Source: an uncultured Prevotellaceae bacterium (GTDB lineage Bacteria; Bacteroidota; Bacteroidia; Bacteroidales; Bacteroidaceae). From it: a DNA stretch of 64,000 nt. Below are positions 8,236 to 18,068 of this stretch, in pieces; the first letter of the stretch is position 1, and the number at the start of each line of letters is the position of its first letter. The translations under genes were made by a program, and so were the position numbers. The stretch is taken from the NCBI GenBank assembly GCA_947166345.1, contig CAMVDU010000002.1, forward strand, positions 52,555-116,554, given 5' to 3'. Under the pieces are notes generated by a model. That model was not told the DNA's origin and did no database searches. It saw only the letters and a program-made list of their open reading frames with translations.

Positions 8236-10353
8236 ATGAAATATTATAATAATATCAAAACCCTTTTGTGTGGTTCGCTGCTCCTTCTGGCAGGTGGTGC
8301 TTCGTTCACATCCTGCTCCGACTGGCTTGACAAAGACCCCGAGTCTATCGTGGCCGCAGATGAAGCATTCAAGAACTATCGCAACTTCCAGGGATATATC
8401 GAGGAAATCTACAGTCTGATTCCCGATAAGGAAAAAGTTAACTATTGTACTGCATGGAACTTTGGTGATGATGCTGTCCACAACACCGAAGGCTTTGCGC
8501 ACATGGACCATCAGGTGGACCTTGGTAACTACCGTAACTGGTACACCAATAACCAGTGCTGGCTGAATGGAAACAGTAGTTCGCTTTGGAGAAACTCATG
8601 GTACAGCATCCGTAAGTGCAACATGGGTATCGAAAACATCAAGTCGCTGATTGGTACCGATGAAGAGCGCGACCTGCTGCTCGGACAGATGTATTTCTTC
8701 CGTGCATGGTGGCACTTCGAGCTGATGTGCTACTTCGGTGGTCTGCCTTATATCGATGTTGCTTTTGAGTCCGATGCTATTCCACAGCTCCCCCGCCTGT
8801 CTTTCCAGGAATGTGCCGACCGCTGTGCAGAGGACTTCGAAAGAGCCTATAACCTGCTGCCCTACAGTTGGGATGAGACACTGGCTGGTATGCAGACCTC
8901 TGGCAAGAACGACCTGCGTGTCAACAAGTTCACCGCCCTCTGCTACTTGGGCAAGTGCTATCTTTGGGCTGGCTCTCCTCTTATGAAGGAGTTTGAGAAG
9001 ACCAAGGATGGTGGTGTTGCACAGTTGTTAGGTGCTAGCTCCAATGGCAAGACCTACGACTACGACGTTGCTTATTGTAAGAAGGCCGCCGAGGCTCTCG
9101 GTAAGGCCCTTGACCTGGTGGATAAAGGTACTGTTCCCTACAAACTGGCTGAGTTCAGGTTCGCAAGCGACGGTGGTATCTACAACCACGAGCGTGATGA
9201 GAATGGTGATGAGGCCAATTTCTATTCCAGCATCTTCTATACCCACAAAGAGAGTTGGAAAATGCCTGGTGTCCAAGAGGTCATCTTCCGTGGTGTTTAT
9301 CCTGGTGTCAACTCCGCTAACTGGAACTGCGCTAAGATTTTCGGTCCGAAGGTTCAGGGACTTGTGGCTCACGACAAGATTATTCACCATCCTACAGCCA
9401 ACGTCATCGACCAGTACGGTATGGCCAATGGTCAGCCCATTTACCTGGTAGAGAACGGTCAATATGTGTTGAACCCCAATTCTGGCTGGGATCCCGAGCA
9501 CCCCTACAAGGATCGCGATCCCCGATTCTATCATGACATCATCTTCGATGGTTTCCATTACGTGCTTGCTACTGATGCATTGAATGCTGACCAGAAGAAG
9601 CTGGAATATTGCGACCTTTACACCGGCGGTGCCATGCGTGGTGTTGCCGATGGAAGTAGCACCGGTTATTTCATTCAGAAGTTGGTGCCCCACCAATGCA
9701 ACGAAGGTGATAACTGGTACGGATGGGATGACCAGTTCCAGAGCTATCTCCCCTACATGCGCCTGTCAGATATCTATCTGATGTATGCAGAGGCAATGGC
9801 AGCCATCGCATATGCAACCAGTGATAACTCTATGTTTAAGACGGATAAGACATACTGTTCTGCAATGACGGCTGTAGATGCTATCAATGCACTCCGTGAT
9901 CGTGTCAACACCGACGAATATCCAATGGAACACGTTCCTGCCCAGTTCCTGGCAAGCGCAAAGCTGTTCATGGATGAAGTGCGTCGCGAGCGTGCTGTGG
10001 AGCTTTCATTCGAGGGCTTCCGCTGGTGCGATCTCCAGCGCTGGTTGCTCTTGACCGAGCCTCCCTACACTGAGAAATACTCTCATGAGTTCGAGCGTCT
10101 GGAGTGGGGCAACTACGACCCGACCAAGACCTTTGAGGAGAACAACCTTGATGACAAAGGTAAGCCCAAGAAAGACAATCTGACTTATCCTTGGGACTGG
10201 TTCAAGTCTCACGATCCAAAGGATGCAAAGGTGGCTAACTTCCATAGGGAGACACTGATTGTCCGTCGCCTCGAGTCCAAGCACTACTGGTTCCCGTTGC
10301 CTGACAAGGATACCTATCTTTACGAAGGATTTAAGCAGAATCCGGGCTGGTAA
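8236..10353 (+). CDS. SusD/RagB-type surface glycan-binding lipoprotein (xusB-like)
   Basis: Partner lid of the SusC-type transporter on the cell surface. The 705-residue protein has a lipoprotein signal (LLLLAGGASFTSC, acylated Cys about residue 27) followed by DWLDKDPES, the typical SusD opening, and the SusD motifs GQMYFFRAWWHFELMCYFGGLPY and, near the C-terminus, MDEVRRERAVELSFEGFRWCDLQRW. It is longer than average for the family (500-650). It sits 63 bp after susC, separated by a dispersed repeat, and 57 bp before the second susC. Confidence 0.93.
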   Translation: MKYYNNIKTLLCGSLLLLAGGASFTSCSDWLDKDPESIVAADEAFKNYRNFQGYIEEIYSLIPDKEKVNYCTAWNFGDDAVHNTEGFAHMDHQVDLGNYRNWYTNNQCWLNGNSSSLWRNSWYSIRKCNMGIENIKSLIGTDEERDLLLGQMYFFRAWWHFELMCYFGGLPYIDVAFESDAIPQLPRLSFQECADRCAEDFERAYNLLPYSWDETLAGMQTSGKNDLRVNKFTALCYLGKCYLWAGSPLMKEFEKTKDGGVAQLLGASSNGKTYDYDVAYCKKAAEALGKALDLVDKGTVPYKLAEFRFASDGGIYNHERDENGDEANFYSSIFYTHKESWKMPGVQEVIFRGVYPGVNSANWNCAKIFGPKVQGLVAHDKIIHHPTANVIDQYGMANGQPIYLVENGQYVLNPNSGWDPEHPYKDRDPRFYHDIIFDGFHYVLATDALNADQKKLEYCDLYTGGAMRGVADGSSTGYFIQKLVPHQCNEGDNWYGWDDQFQSYLPYMRLSDIYLMYAEAMAAIAYATSDNSMFKTDKTYCSAMTAVDAINALRDRVNTDEYPMEHVPAQFLASAKLFMDEVRRERAVELSFEGFRWCDLQRWLLLTEPPYTEKYSHEFERLEWGNYDPTKTFEENNLDDKGKPKKDNLTYPWDWFKSHDPKDAKVANFHRETLIVRRLESKHYWFPLPDKDTYLYEGFKQNPGW

Positions 10354-10356
10354 GAT

Positions 10357-10400
10357 AAAGTGAATAGTGAAAAGTGAATAGTAAATTTGCTACCGCTAAA
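10357..10400. repeat. Dispersed element, copy 2
   Basis: AAAGTGAATAGTGAAAAGTGAATAGTAAATTTGCTACCGCTAAA in the susD-susC gap, nearly the same as copy 1 at 8175. Confidence 0.8.
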
Positions 10401-10410
10401 ATATAAAGAT

Positions 10411-13326
10411 ATGAAGAATATTAAAACAAACATATTTCTCTTTGCCATGATAGCAGCATCGCCGCTGTCGGTCAATGCCCAGACTGCTGACGACGCTGAT
10501 TCTACTGTGGTGAAAAAGAAAGTCCATGTTGCTTTCCGCGATAAGAATGCCGACGAACTGCTCGGAGGCGTCTCATACGTTGACATGGTTGAGCTGTCGA
10601 AGAAAGACTATACACAGGGCAGCTTGGAAGATATGTATGCCCTTGTGGGTGGATGGAATGGCGGCAACCTGTGGGGTATGGACAACGACCGTCTTGACAA
10701 CAACGACAATAGCAACTTGCCGCTCGTCATCATCGACGGTGTGAAGCGTCCGTCCAACAACGTGCTTCCTTCTGAGATTGAGCAGATCACCTTCCTTAAG
10801 GGTGCCCAGGCTGTGGTGCTCTATGGTTCCAAGGCCGCCAAGGGCGTTATCCTGATTACCACCAAGCGCAGCAAGGTGGATGGTCTGCAGATTACCGCCA
10901 ATGCCAATACGGGTTTCCACGTTGCGAAGGAATTCCCTGAGTATCTTGGTTCTGCAGAGTACATGACACTCTACGATGAAGCGATGACCAACGACCGGAT
11001 TACCCCGTTGAAGTATTCTCAGCAGGATATCTACAACCATGCTGCTGGCATTAATCCCTACCGTTATCCTAACATCAACTACTATTCAGACGATTATGTG
11101 CGTAAAGCCTACAACCGTTCTGAAGGTACGTTAGAAATCAATGGTGGTGGTACACGTGCACACTTCTACACGAACATCAACTACTATCGTGTTGAAGACC
11201 TCATCAACTTCGGTCCTGCAAAGGACAACTACACCGACCGTTTCAGTGTGCGTGGTAATGTGGACCTTGTCATCAACAAGCTCGTCAAGGGTTATGCGAA
11301 TGCCAGTGCCACGTTCTACAATGCTCATAGCAACAAGGGCGATTTTTGGGGCGAGGCTGCTACCATGCGTCCTAACTTCCCTGAGAACGCTGCTCCGCTG
11401 ATTGATATCAATTATGTGGATCCCAACGCCACCAAGACGCTTGCCACTTTGGGTAAGTCGCTGAACCTCCTCAACGGAAAGTATTTCCCTGGCGGTACAA
11501 AGCTCAATAAGACCAATGTCATTGCCGACTGCTATTTCGGTGGTAAGACCAGAAGCGTCAGCCGTCAGTTCCAGTTCGATGCAGGTATCGACTATGACAT
11601 GAACAAGTTCGTGGAAGGTTTGTCGTTCAAGACACTGTTCTCTATCGACTATGCAGCCAGATACGCCCTTTCATACAACAATAAGTATGCTGTGTTCATC
11701 CCCACTTGGAGTAACTATAACTCACAGGACAAGATCGTGTCTCTTGCTCAGGAGGGTGATGAAATTGTGACAGGTAACATGTCTATGGGCGATGCAACCT
11801 ATCGTCAGACGATTAGTTGGAATGGTCATTTCGACTATGACCACACCTTTGCTAAGAAGCATCATGTATCAGGTTTGCTGCTCGCCAATATGTTCACGAC
11901 AACATCCAGTGGCACCTACCATCGCTATGCCAATGTCAACCTGGGACTTCAGGGAGGCTACGACTACATGGGCCGTTATTTTGCTGAGATGTCGTTCGCA
12001 GGCGTACATTCTTCCCGTTTGGCTGAGGGTCATCGCAACGCCATCTCTCCTTCATTCACCATCGGCTGGAACATTGCCAAGGAGAAGTTCATGAAGGGTA
12101 GCTTTGTTGACGACCTGTTGCTTAGTGCCTCTTACAGCAATTTGAACGAGGATATCGATGTCTTCTTGGGTGACAATAATTTCTATCTTTACGAGGCAAC
12201 TTGGGATCAAGCTGGCAGCAACTTCTCTTGGAATGAAGGTGTAAGTACTAATCTTACTTACTCTAAGACGGGTAGCAATCCTGCCCTTGACTTCATTCAT
12301 CGCAAGGAATTCTCACTCAGTCTGCGTGGTTCGTTCTTCAACAAGTTGATTAGCACTGAGTTGACCTACTTTAATACGGATATGGATGGTTTCATTATTG
12401 AAAATCCCTCCTTCTTCCCATCTCACCTGTCAGGTGGTCTTTCCAGCAGTTCGTTCAAGCCCGTTATCAACAACAATATTCAGAACCGTCAGGGACTTGA
12501 CTTCAGCGTCACAGCCCAGAAACAGTTCGGTCAGGTTCATGCACAGTTAGGTATCGTCGGTACCTATCTTACCACCAAGTGGAAGAAATACGACGAAACC
12601 ATCGATCCTAATGCACCTCATCGTTACACGGAGGGACGACCCCTTGATGTAATTTGGGGTTACAAGTGCTTAGGTTTCTATACCGAGGACGACTTTAAAA
12701 GGGATGAAGAAGGCAAGTTGACCAGCAAATTGAAGGATGGTCTCCCCTCTTCAAACCTCACTGGTAGCAATAACCTGCAGCCTGGTGACTTGAAGTACGC
12801 TGATGTCAACCACGACAACAAAATCGATAATAAGGACCAGGTTGATCTCGGTAAGTGGGGTACATACGGTGCTCCTCTCACCCTCGGTTTCAACCTCACG
12901 CTTAAGTATAAGAACTGGACGCTCTTCATGTTGGGTAATGGCCAGTATGGTGCCAAGGGTATGAAGAACGGTAGCTACTATTTTATGACAGGCGAAGATA
13001 AGTATTCTGTCAATGCCCGTAATCGTTGGACGCCTGAGACGGCTGCTACTGCCACTCATCCTCGTTTGACCACGAAGCCTACCTCTAATGGTGCTGCCTC
13101 TACGTTCTGGCTGTACAGTACGGATCGTTTCAACATCCGCAAGATACAGCTCACCTACGACTTCCCCAAGGAGATGTTTGAAGGCAAGTGGGTGAATGCT
13201 CTCTCGATTTATCTGAACGGCAACGACCTCCTCACCATCTCAAAGTATCGTAAGATGATGGAGACCAGTGTTGGCTATGCGCCACAGACCCGTTTCTATA
13301 ATCTTGGTGTAAAGGTTACTCTTTAG
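10411..13326 (+). CDS. SusC-type TonB-dependent transporter lacking the N-terminal extension (xusC-like)
   Basis: The second outer-membrane oligosaccharide transporter, 971 residues. A signal peptide (FLFAMIAASPLSVNAQ) is followed almost directly by a plug domain (LPLVIIDGVKRP, IEQITFLKGAQAVVLYGSKAAKGVILITTKR) and a barrel ending FYNLGVKVTL. The carboxypeptidase-regulatory-like domain and the usual VVVxGYG TonB box seen in the first SusC are absent, so coupling to TonB is unclear. The ORF track begins at 10387, but ATG 10411 gives a clean signal peptide; the upstream part is the dispersed repeat. It is followed by its own SusD. Confidence 0.9.
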   Translation: MKNIKTNIFLFAMIAASPLSVNAQTADDADSTVVKKKVHVAFRDKNADELLGGVSYVDMVELSKKDYTQGSLEDMYALVGGWNGGNLWGMDNDRLDNNDNSNLPLVIIDGVKRPSNNVLPSEIEQITFLKGAQAVVLYGSKAAKGVILITTKRSKVDGLQITANANTGFHVAKEFPEYLGSAEYMTLYDEAMTNDRITPLKYSQQDIYNHAAGINPYRYPNINYYSDDYVRKAYNRSEGTLEINGGGTRAHFYTNINYYRVEDLINFGPAKDNYTDRFSVRGNVDLVINKLVKGYANASATFYNAHSNKGDFWGEAATMRPNFPENAAPLIDINYVDPNATKTLATLGKSLNLLNGKYFPGGTKLNKTNVIADCYFGGKTRSVSRQFQFDAGIDYDMNKFVEGLSFKTLFSIDYAARYALSYNNKYAVFIPTWSNYNSQDKIVSLAQEGDEIVTGNMSMGDATYRQTISWNGHFDYDHTFAKKHHVSGLLLANMFTTTSSGTYHRYANVNLGLQGGYDYMGRYFAEMSFAGVHSSRLAEGHRNAISPSFTIGWNIAKEKFMKGSFVDDLLLSASYSNLNEDIDVFLGDNNFYLYEATWDQAGSNFSWNEGVSTNLTYSKTGSNPALDFIHRKEFSLSLRGSFFNKLISTELTYFNTDMDGFIIENPSFFPSHLSGGLSSSSFKPVINNNIQNRQGLDFSVTAQKQFGQVHAQLGIVGTYLTTKWKKYDETIDPNAPHRYTEGRPLDVIWGYKCLGFYTEDDFKRDEEGKLTSKLKDGLPSSNLTGSNNLQPGDLKYADVNHDNKIDNKDQVDLGKWGTYGAPLTLGFNLTLKYKNWTLFMLGNGQYGAKGMKNGSYYFMTGEDKYSVNARNRWTPETAATATHPRLTTKPTSNGAASTFWLYSTDRFNIRKIQLTYDFPKEMFEGKWVNALSIYLNGNDLLTISKYRKMMETSVGYAPQTRFYNLGVKVTL

Positions 13327-13328
13327 TA

Positions 13329-13361
13329 GAATTGATAATTGATAATTGAAAATTGAAAATT
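13329..13361. repeat. Word repeat (ATTGATAATTGAAA)
   Basis: The gap between the second susC and susD is wholly tandem ATTGATAATTGATAATTGAAAATTGAAAATT, ending at the ATG. Confidence 0.75.
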
Positions 13362-15179
13362 ATGAAGACAAATAATATTTTAGTCTATCTTTTCGGTCTT
13401 CTCTTGTTCTGCTCATGCCAGGATATGTTCGAGCCTGCTGACGAAAACAACCGACAGCTCGAGGACATGACCAAGGAGGCCGACTATGCACATGGTATGC
13501 TGATGTATGGCTACAGCCGTCTGCCTTATCTGACGACGACTCAGACCGACGTTGCCACCGATGATGCTGTCTCCAACTTGAACAGCAACGCTTATAGAAC
13601 AATGGCTGAATCTGGTTGGACTTCCAGCAATGACCCCATGTCACAGTGGAACAATTGTAAGGACGGTATCCAGTATATCAACCAGTTCCTCTCCATTGTA
13701 GATAAGGTAAAGTGGTCTCCCAGTGCAGCTTCCAAGCAGCAGATGTTCGTTGACCGTCTGAAGGGTGAGGCCTTCGGCTTGCGCGCTATCCTCTATTATT
13801 ATCTGCTGCAGGCTCACGGTGGCTATGCTGACGATGGCGTACTCTACGGTGTACCCCTGCTGACCTCCTATGAAGACGGTAGCTCCGACTTCAACCAGCC
13901 ACGTGCCCTGTTTTCAGACTGCGTGAAGCAGATTTATGCTGACTGTGACAGTGCTATGGCACTGCTCCCCGCAGTTTATGATGATGTGTTCGATATTGAT
14001 GAAGTTCCTGCCAAATATGTTGAGATGGGTGCCAACTACTCCAATTTCAACCTCGTCTTTGGTAAGAAGGCCAGAAACCTTGTGTCAGCTAAAGTGGCCG
14101 AGGCTGTCAAGGCACAGACAGCTCTGCTTGCTGCCAGCCCTGCCTTCCGTGATCAGAGCGGTGTGACTTCTGCCGAGGCAGCAACGCTTTGTGCCAATGT
14201 GCTCACCCGCATTGGTGGTATGGATGGTTTTGACCCGAATGGTAATATCTGGTACAAGAACAAGACCAAGTTGGATCCCAGTGCCTCTGAAATGCCTGAG
14301 ATTCTGTGGCGTGAGGACCGTCATAAGAATGCCAGCCAGGAGAGCGACAACTTCCCGCCATCCCTGTATGGTAATGGCCGCATCAATCCGACGCAGAATC
14401 TTGTTGATGCATTCCCCATGCGCAACGGTCTTCCCATCACCGATCCCGCTTCAGGTTATGATCCCAACAACCCTTACGTAGGTCGCGACCCACGTCTGGC
14501 TGATGACATTCTCTATAATGGCGTTACCTTCAGAAAGAAGGTGATTATTACTGGTAACTATGCCAATCCTGATAAGGAAGTCGTTGATAACATCAATAAC
14601 ACCCCTAGTTCAACACGTACAGGCTATTACATGCTGAAGCTGCTCCGTGACGATGTCAGCCCAAATGCAAGTTCTCTCATTGAACAGTATCATATCTATC
14701 CACGCATCCGTTATACGGAGATGTTCCTGGCCTACGCCGAAGCTGCCAACGATGCATGGGGACCCAAGGTTGATGGTGCCAATGTAGGTTTCACTGCCTA
14801 CGATGTCATCAAGGCCATCCGCACCCGTGCCGGTCTTGCTACCAATGAGGTAGGTATGCCTCTTCCCGAAGGCGATACTTATCTGGAAGCATGCGCTGCT
14901 GACCAGGCTAAGATGACTGACCTCATCCGTAATGAGCGCCGTATTGAGTTGTGCTTTGAGAACAAGCGCTTCTGGGATCTCCGCCGCTGGATGTTGCCAC
15001 TCGACGAGACTGTGAAGGCCATGGAGATTTCACTTGACAAAGAAAGCGGTGACCTCATTTATACCATCAAAGACCTTGATCCGCGTTCTTTCGACAACTC
15101 CTATCAGTGCTATGGTCCTATTCCAAGGAGCGAAACCCTCCGCTGGAGCAAGCTCAAGCAAAACAAGGGATGGGAATAA
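13362..15179 (+). CDS. SusD/RagB-type lipoprotein (xusD-like)
   Basis: A 605-residue surface lipoprotein partner of the second SusC. The lipobox LLLFCSC gives an acylated Cys at about residue 20. SusD signatures include LKGEAFGLRAILYYYLLQAHGG, YTEMFLAYAEAAND and the C-terminal LIRNERRIELCFENKRFWDLRRWM. The track uses a TTG at 13353; the ATG at 13362 directly after the word repeat is chosen because it gives the lipoprotein signal. It ends with ETLRWSKLKQNKGWE, typical of the family. A 57-bp gap precedes the DUF1735 gene. Confidence 0.92.
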   Translation: MKTNNILVYLFGLLLFCSCQDMFEPADENNRQLEDMTKEADYAHGMLMYGYSRLPYLTTTQTDVATDDAVSNLNSNAYRTMAESGWTSSNDPMSQWNNCKDGIQYINQFLSIVDKVKWSPSAASKQQMFVDRLKGEAFGLRAILYYYLLQAHGGYADDGVLYGVPLLTSYEDGSSDFNQPRALFSDCVKQIYADCDSAMALLPAVYDDVFDIDEVPAKYVEMGANYSNFNLVFGKKARNLVSAKVAEAVKAQTALLAASPAFRDQSGVTSAEAATLCANVLTRIGGMDGFDPNGNIWYKNKTKLDPSASEMPEILWREDRHKNASQESDNFPPSLYGNGRINPTQNLVDAFPMRNGLPITDPASGYDPNNPYVGRDPRLADDILYNGVTFRKKVIITGNYANPDKEVVDNINNTPSSTRTGYYMLKLLRDDVSPNASSLIEQYHIYPRIRYTEMFLAYAEAANDAWGPKVDGANVGFTAYDVIKAIRTRAGLATNEVGMPLPEGDTYLEACAADQAKMTDLIRNERRIELCFENKRFWDLRRWMLPLDETVKAMEISLDKESGDLIYTIKDLDPRSFDNSYQCYGPIPRSETLRWSKLKQNKGWE

Positions 15180-15183
15180 TTTC

Positions 15184-15236
15184 CATGGATAATGGATAAT
15201 GAATAATGGATAATGAATAATTGATAATTGACAATT
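15184..15236. repeat. Word repeat (GGATAATGAATAATGG)
   Basis: GGATAATGGATAATGAATAATGGATAATG... changes into TTGATAATTGACAATT just before the ATG at 15237. It is purely intergenic. Confidence 0.8.
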
Positions 15237-16361
15237 ATGAAACTGAAGAAATATATATACGGAACAGTCATGGGAGCGCTTGCTGTCACCTACACGTCGT
15301 GCTATAATGCAGACAAGGAGTTCCCTGACTATGAAGATGGTACCACTGCCTACTTTGCCTATCAGTACCCGGTACGTACCCTCATACTTGGTAACGATAT
15401 CTACGACAACGCCATCGACAACGAGCACAAGTGCCAGATTTGGGCAACGATGGGTGGTGCCTATGAGGGACGCAATGCGGTTGTAGATATCGTGGTTGAC
15501 CCATCTCTTTGTGACAATCTCTTCTTTACGGATGCCGGTGGCAATGCTGCTGCTCCTGTATTGCCTTTGCCTGAGGCTTACTACAAGCTCTCATCCAATC
15601 AGATTAACTACAAAGGCAATCCTCGTGGCTATGTTGAAGTACAGTTCACGGACGCGTTCTTCAACGATCCTCAGGCCATAGAGAACACCTATGTTATTCC
15701 TCTTCTGATGACGAATGTGAAGGGTATCGACCATATCCTCACCGGTAAGCCTCGTGAGGGCTTGGATCCCGCTCGTCAGAATACCGAGGACTGGGACGTC
15801 CTGGCAAAGGACTATGTGCTTTACTGTGTGAAGTACATGAACCCCTGGCAGGCCAAGTACATCCGTCGTGGTGTGGACAATGTGACCGAGAATGGTGTAA
15901 CCAACACTGTTGTTCGCAAGGACTTCTCACTGGTGAACACCGATCTGGAGCACTACAAGGAGAATCCTGTGAACCAGAACGATGAAGTCTGCGCTATCAA
16001 GACCAAGAACATGACGCAGGCCATCTTCCCCGTATCGTTCAAGACCTCTGGTGCTTCTGCTCTTTGTAACCTCATCCTTACCTTTGACGGTAACAAGTGT
16101 ACCATTTCTACCGACGATGAGAACGTGACGGCTACTGGTACTGGTGAGTTCATTGAAAAGGGAACTGAGAGATCTGAATACAAGGACTACCAGTGGGGTT
16201 CAATGAATGGCAAGCCCGTTCAGCGCGACATCCTGCGCCTGGCTTACAATGTCGATTTCACCGATAGGAATATCCAGGTTTCAACAACCGATACGCTTGT
16301 TGTTCAGACCCGCGAGTCTAACAAGAAGGAGTTCTTCGATTGCAAATATGTTAAACCCTAA
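15237..16361 (+). CDS. DUF1735-type surface lipoprotein (xusE-like)
   Basis: A 374-residue lipoprotein (signal ALAVTYTSC, then YNADKEF). The N-terminal part resembles DUF1735, an Ig-like domain in proteins of Bacteroidota carbohydrate loci (YPVRTLILGNDIYDNAIDNEHK, NAVVDIVVDPSLCDN, YVIPLLMT). The C-terminal part (about 230-374) resembles the lipocalin-like regions often paired with it. By position it corresponds to XusE of the xylan cluster, probably a surface glycan-binding protein; the binding specificity is unknown. Start ATG 15237 is preferred over the TTG at 15228. It ends 15 bp before the GH10-like gene. Confidence 0.75.
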   Translation: MKLKKYIYGTVMGALAVTYTSCYNADKEFPDYEDGTTAYFAYQYPVRTLILGNDIYDNAIDNEHKCQIWATMGGAYEGRNAVVDIVVDPSLCDNLFFTDAGGNAAAPVLPLPEAYYKLSSNQINYKGNPRGYVEVQFTDAFFNDPQAIENTYVIPLLMTNVKGIDHILTGKPREGLDPARQNTEDWDVLAKDYVLYCVKYMNPWQAKYIRRGVDNVTENGVTNTVVRKDFSLVNTDLEHYKENPVNQNDEVCAIKTKNMTQAIFPVSFKTSGASALCNLILTFDGNKCTISTDDENVTATGTGEFIEKGTERSEYKDYQWGSMNGKPVQRDILRLAYNVDFTDRNIQVSTTDTLVVQTRESNKKEFFDCKYVKP

Positions 16362-16376
16362 TAGGAGGCTAAGAAT

Positions 16377-18059
16377 ATGAAGCAGATTTTTAGAAACTTA
16401 TCTCTGATGTTGGCTGCAGGTGCTCTTGTGGTTTCCTGTGCCGACTACAACGAGACTGACGACTTCAAAGCTACGCCAGATCCTTCTTTCGTTGTGCCAT
16501 ATCAGGACTTGGCCCCCGTTAAGTCCTATATCGACAGAGCATCATATCCTAACATGACGCTGGGCGCTACGCTCAAGGTGTCCGACTTCAACAAGCAGGA
16601 GCTGGCTCACGCAGCAGTGGTGACCAACTTCGATAACGTTGCTTTCGGTACCTCTTTGATGTCGGGTACTATCATCAACGAGAAGGGTGTGATGAACTTC
16701 CTTGACATGAGCGACCTGCTCTCTCATGCCGAAGAAATCAACTTCGACGTCTATGGCAGCCCTCTGTTTGCCAATGCCAACCAGGCTGACGCTTGGCTGA
16801 CCAGGCTCACGGCACCCATTGAGATACCTGTTGACTATGTAGAAGGCAAGGTTGTCAACTACAACGACTCTACGGCATTCCACGGCACCATTGACAAGGG
16901 TAGTGCCTCTATCACTACCTACGACAATCAGAAGGTCCTTAAGGTGAATACACAGGCAAATGTCAACATCATCGAAGGCTTCGAGGTTGACTCACTCGCT
17001 AAATATACCGTTACCTTCTGGGCAAAAGCTGCCAAGCAGACCAGCTATAGTATCAATTTCTCAGGAAACCAGCCTTCAGAGTTGAATAAATCTAATGGTA
17101 AAATTGAACCCATTAAGTACACCCTCAAGGCCTCTGAGAAATGGACCAAGGTGGTGTTTGAGATTCAGAGCAAGCCCGGTGTGACCGATGGTTATTTCAG
17201 AATTGATAACTACCGTACCACGCCTATCTATATTCAGAAGGTGCAAGTGGGCTACTACCCCGACAACCATCGTCCACAGACGGCAGAAGAGAGAATGGAT
17301 ACCATCCACCATGCCATCAACGCTTGGTGCGACGGTATCATGAAGATCAATCTGGGTCGCATCACGTCGTTCGACCTCATTGACGAGGCCATCGATGTTA
17401 AATCGACGCTCGGCAACGGCAAGTACGACCTCAAGCACTCTGAAGACAAGATTTTCTGGCAGGACGAACTGGGTAGCGAGAACTATGCGCCCTTCGTGTC
17501 GCAGGTTGCCAGCGCTGCCTTCGAGAGGCATCAGGGTGATCCTGCCAAGCTGAAGTTCTACATCAGCGAATCTGGTCTTGATGACCAAAAGAAGTTCGAG
17601 AGCCTGCAGTACTGGATGGACATCTGGGAAAACAACGGCGCGAAGATCGATGGTATCAATGCCAAGCTGAATCTTACCTATAGCGAAGATCCCGACAAGC
17701 AGGCTGCTAACGTAGCTACTTTGGATAATTTGCTCGAGAATCTGGCATCCACTGGTAAGCTCGTTCGTCTCTCCAATTTCGACATCAAGTATCAGGATGC
17801 TACCGGTTCATCTGTGACGGCAGATAAGATTACTGCCGACCAGCGTCAGCAGCTTGCCGACTTCTATGGCTATATTATCACGAGCTATATGAACAAGATT
17901 CCTCATGAGAAGCAGGGCGGCATCTGTAAGGGCAACATCATTGACACAAACGATCCTGTAGGTCTCTGGTCTAATAGCTCCATTGACAATAGAAGTGCTA
18001 AGGACTGGGTGCGCACTGCCACTTATGAGGCATTCTGCAAGGCGCTCAGCGGTAAGTAA
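16377..18059 (+). CDS. GH10-like surface lipoprotein with inserted CBM, probably non-catalytic
   Basis: A 560-residue lipoprotein (lipobox LVVSC, Cys 21). The layout resembles the Xyn10C xylanases of gut Bacteroidota: a GH10-type barrel interrupted by a jelly-roll carbohydrate-binding insert (about 150-295, KYTVTFWAKAAKQTSYSINF to RTTPIYIQKVQVGYYP). The catalytic sites look altered. The acid/base motif WDVVNEA appears as FDLIDEA (332-338, Glu kept), but the nucleophile motif ITELD appears as LSNFD (465-469), with Asn 467 where the essential Glu belongs, and the WHSQ and GHL motifs are also lost. I infer a glycan-binding protein derived from a xylanase. An active divergent enzyme is less likely. 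Confidence 0.72.
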   Translation: MKQIFRNLSLMLAAGALVVSCADYNETDDFKATPDPSFVVPYQDLAPVKSYIDRASYPNMTLGATLKVSDFNKQELAHAAVVTNFDNVAFGTSLMSGTIINEKGVMNFLDMSDLLSHAEEINFDVYGSPLFANANQADAWLTRLTAPIEIPVDYVEGKVVNYNDSTAFHGTIDKGSASITTYDNQKVLKVNTQANVNIIEGFEVDSLAKYTVTFWAKAAKQTSYSINFSGNQPSELNKSNGKIEPIKYTLKASEKWTKVVFEIQSKPGVTDGYFRIDNYRTTPIYIQKVQVGYYPDNHRPQTAEERMDTIHHAINAWCDGIMKINLGRITSFDLIDEAIDVKSTLGNGKYDLKHSEDKIFWQDELGSENYAPFVSQVASAAFERHQGDPAKLKFYISESGLDDQKKFESLQYWMDIWENNGAKIDGINAKLNLTYSEDPDKQAANVATLDNLLENLASTGKLVRLSNFDIKYQDATGSSVTADKITADQRQQLADFYGYIITSYMNKIPHEKQGGICKGNIIDTNDPVGLWSNSSIDNRSAKDWVRTATYEAFCKALSGK

Positions 18060-18068
18060 CGAATCGTT

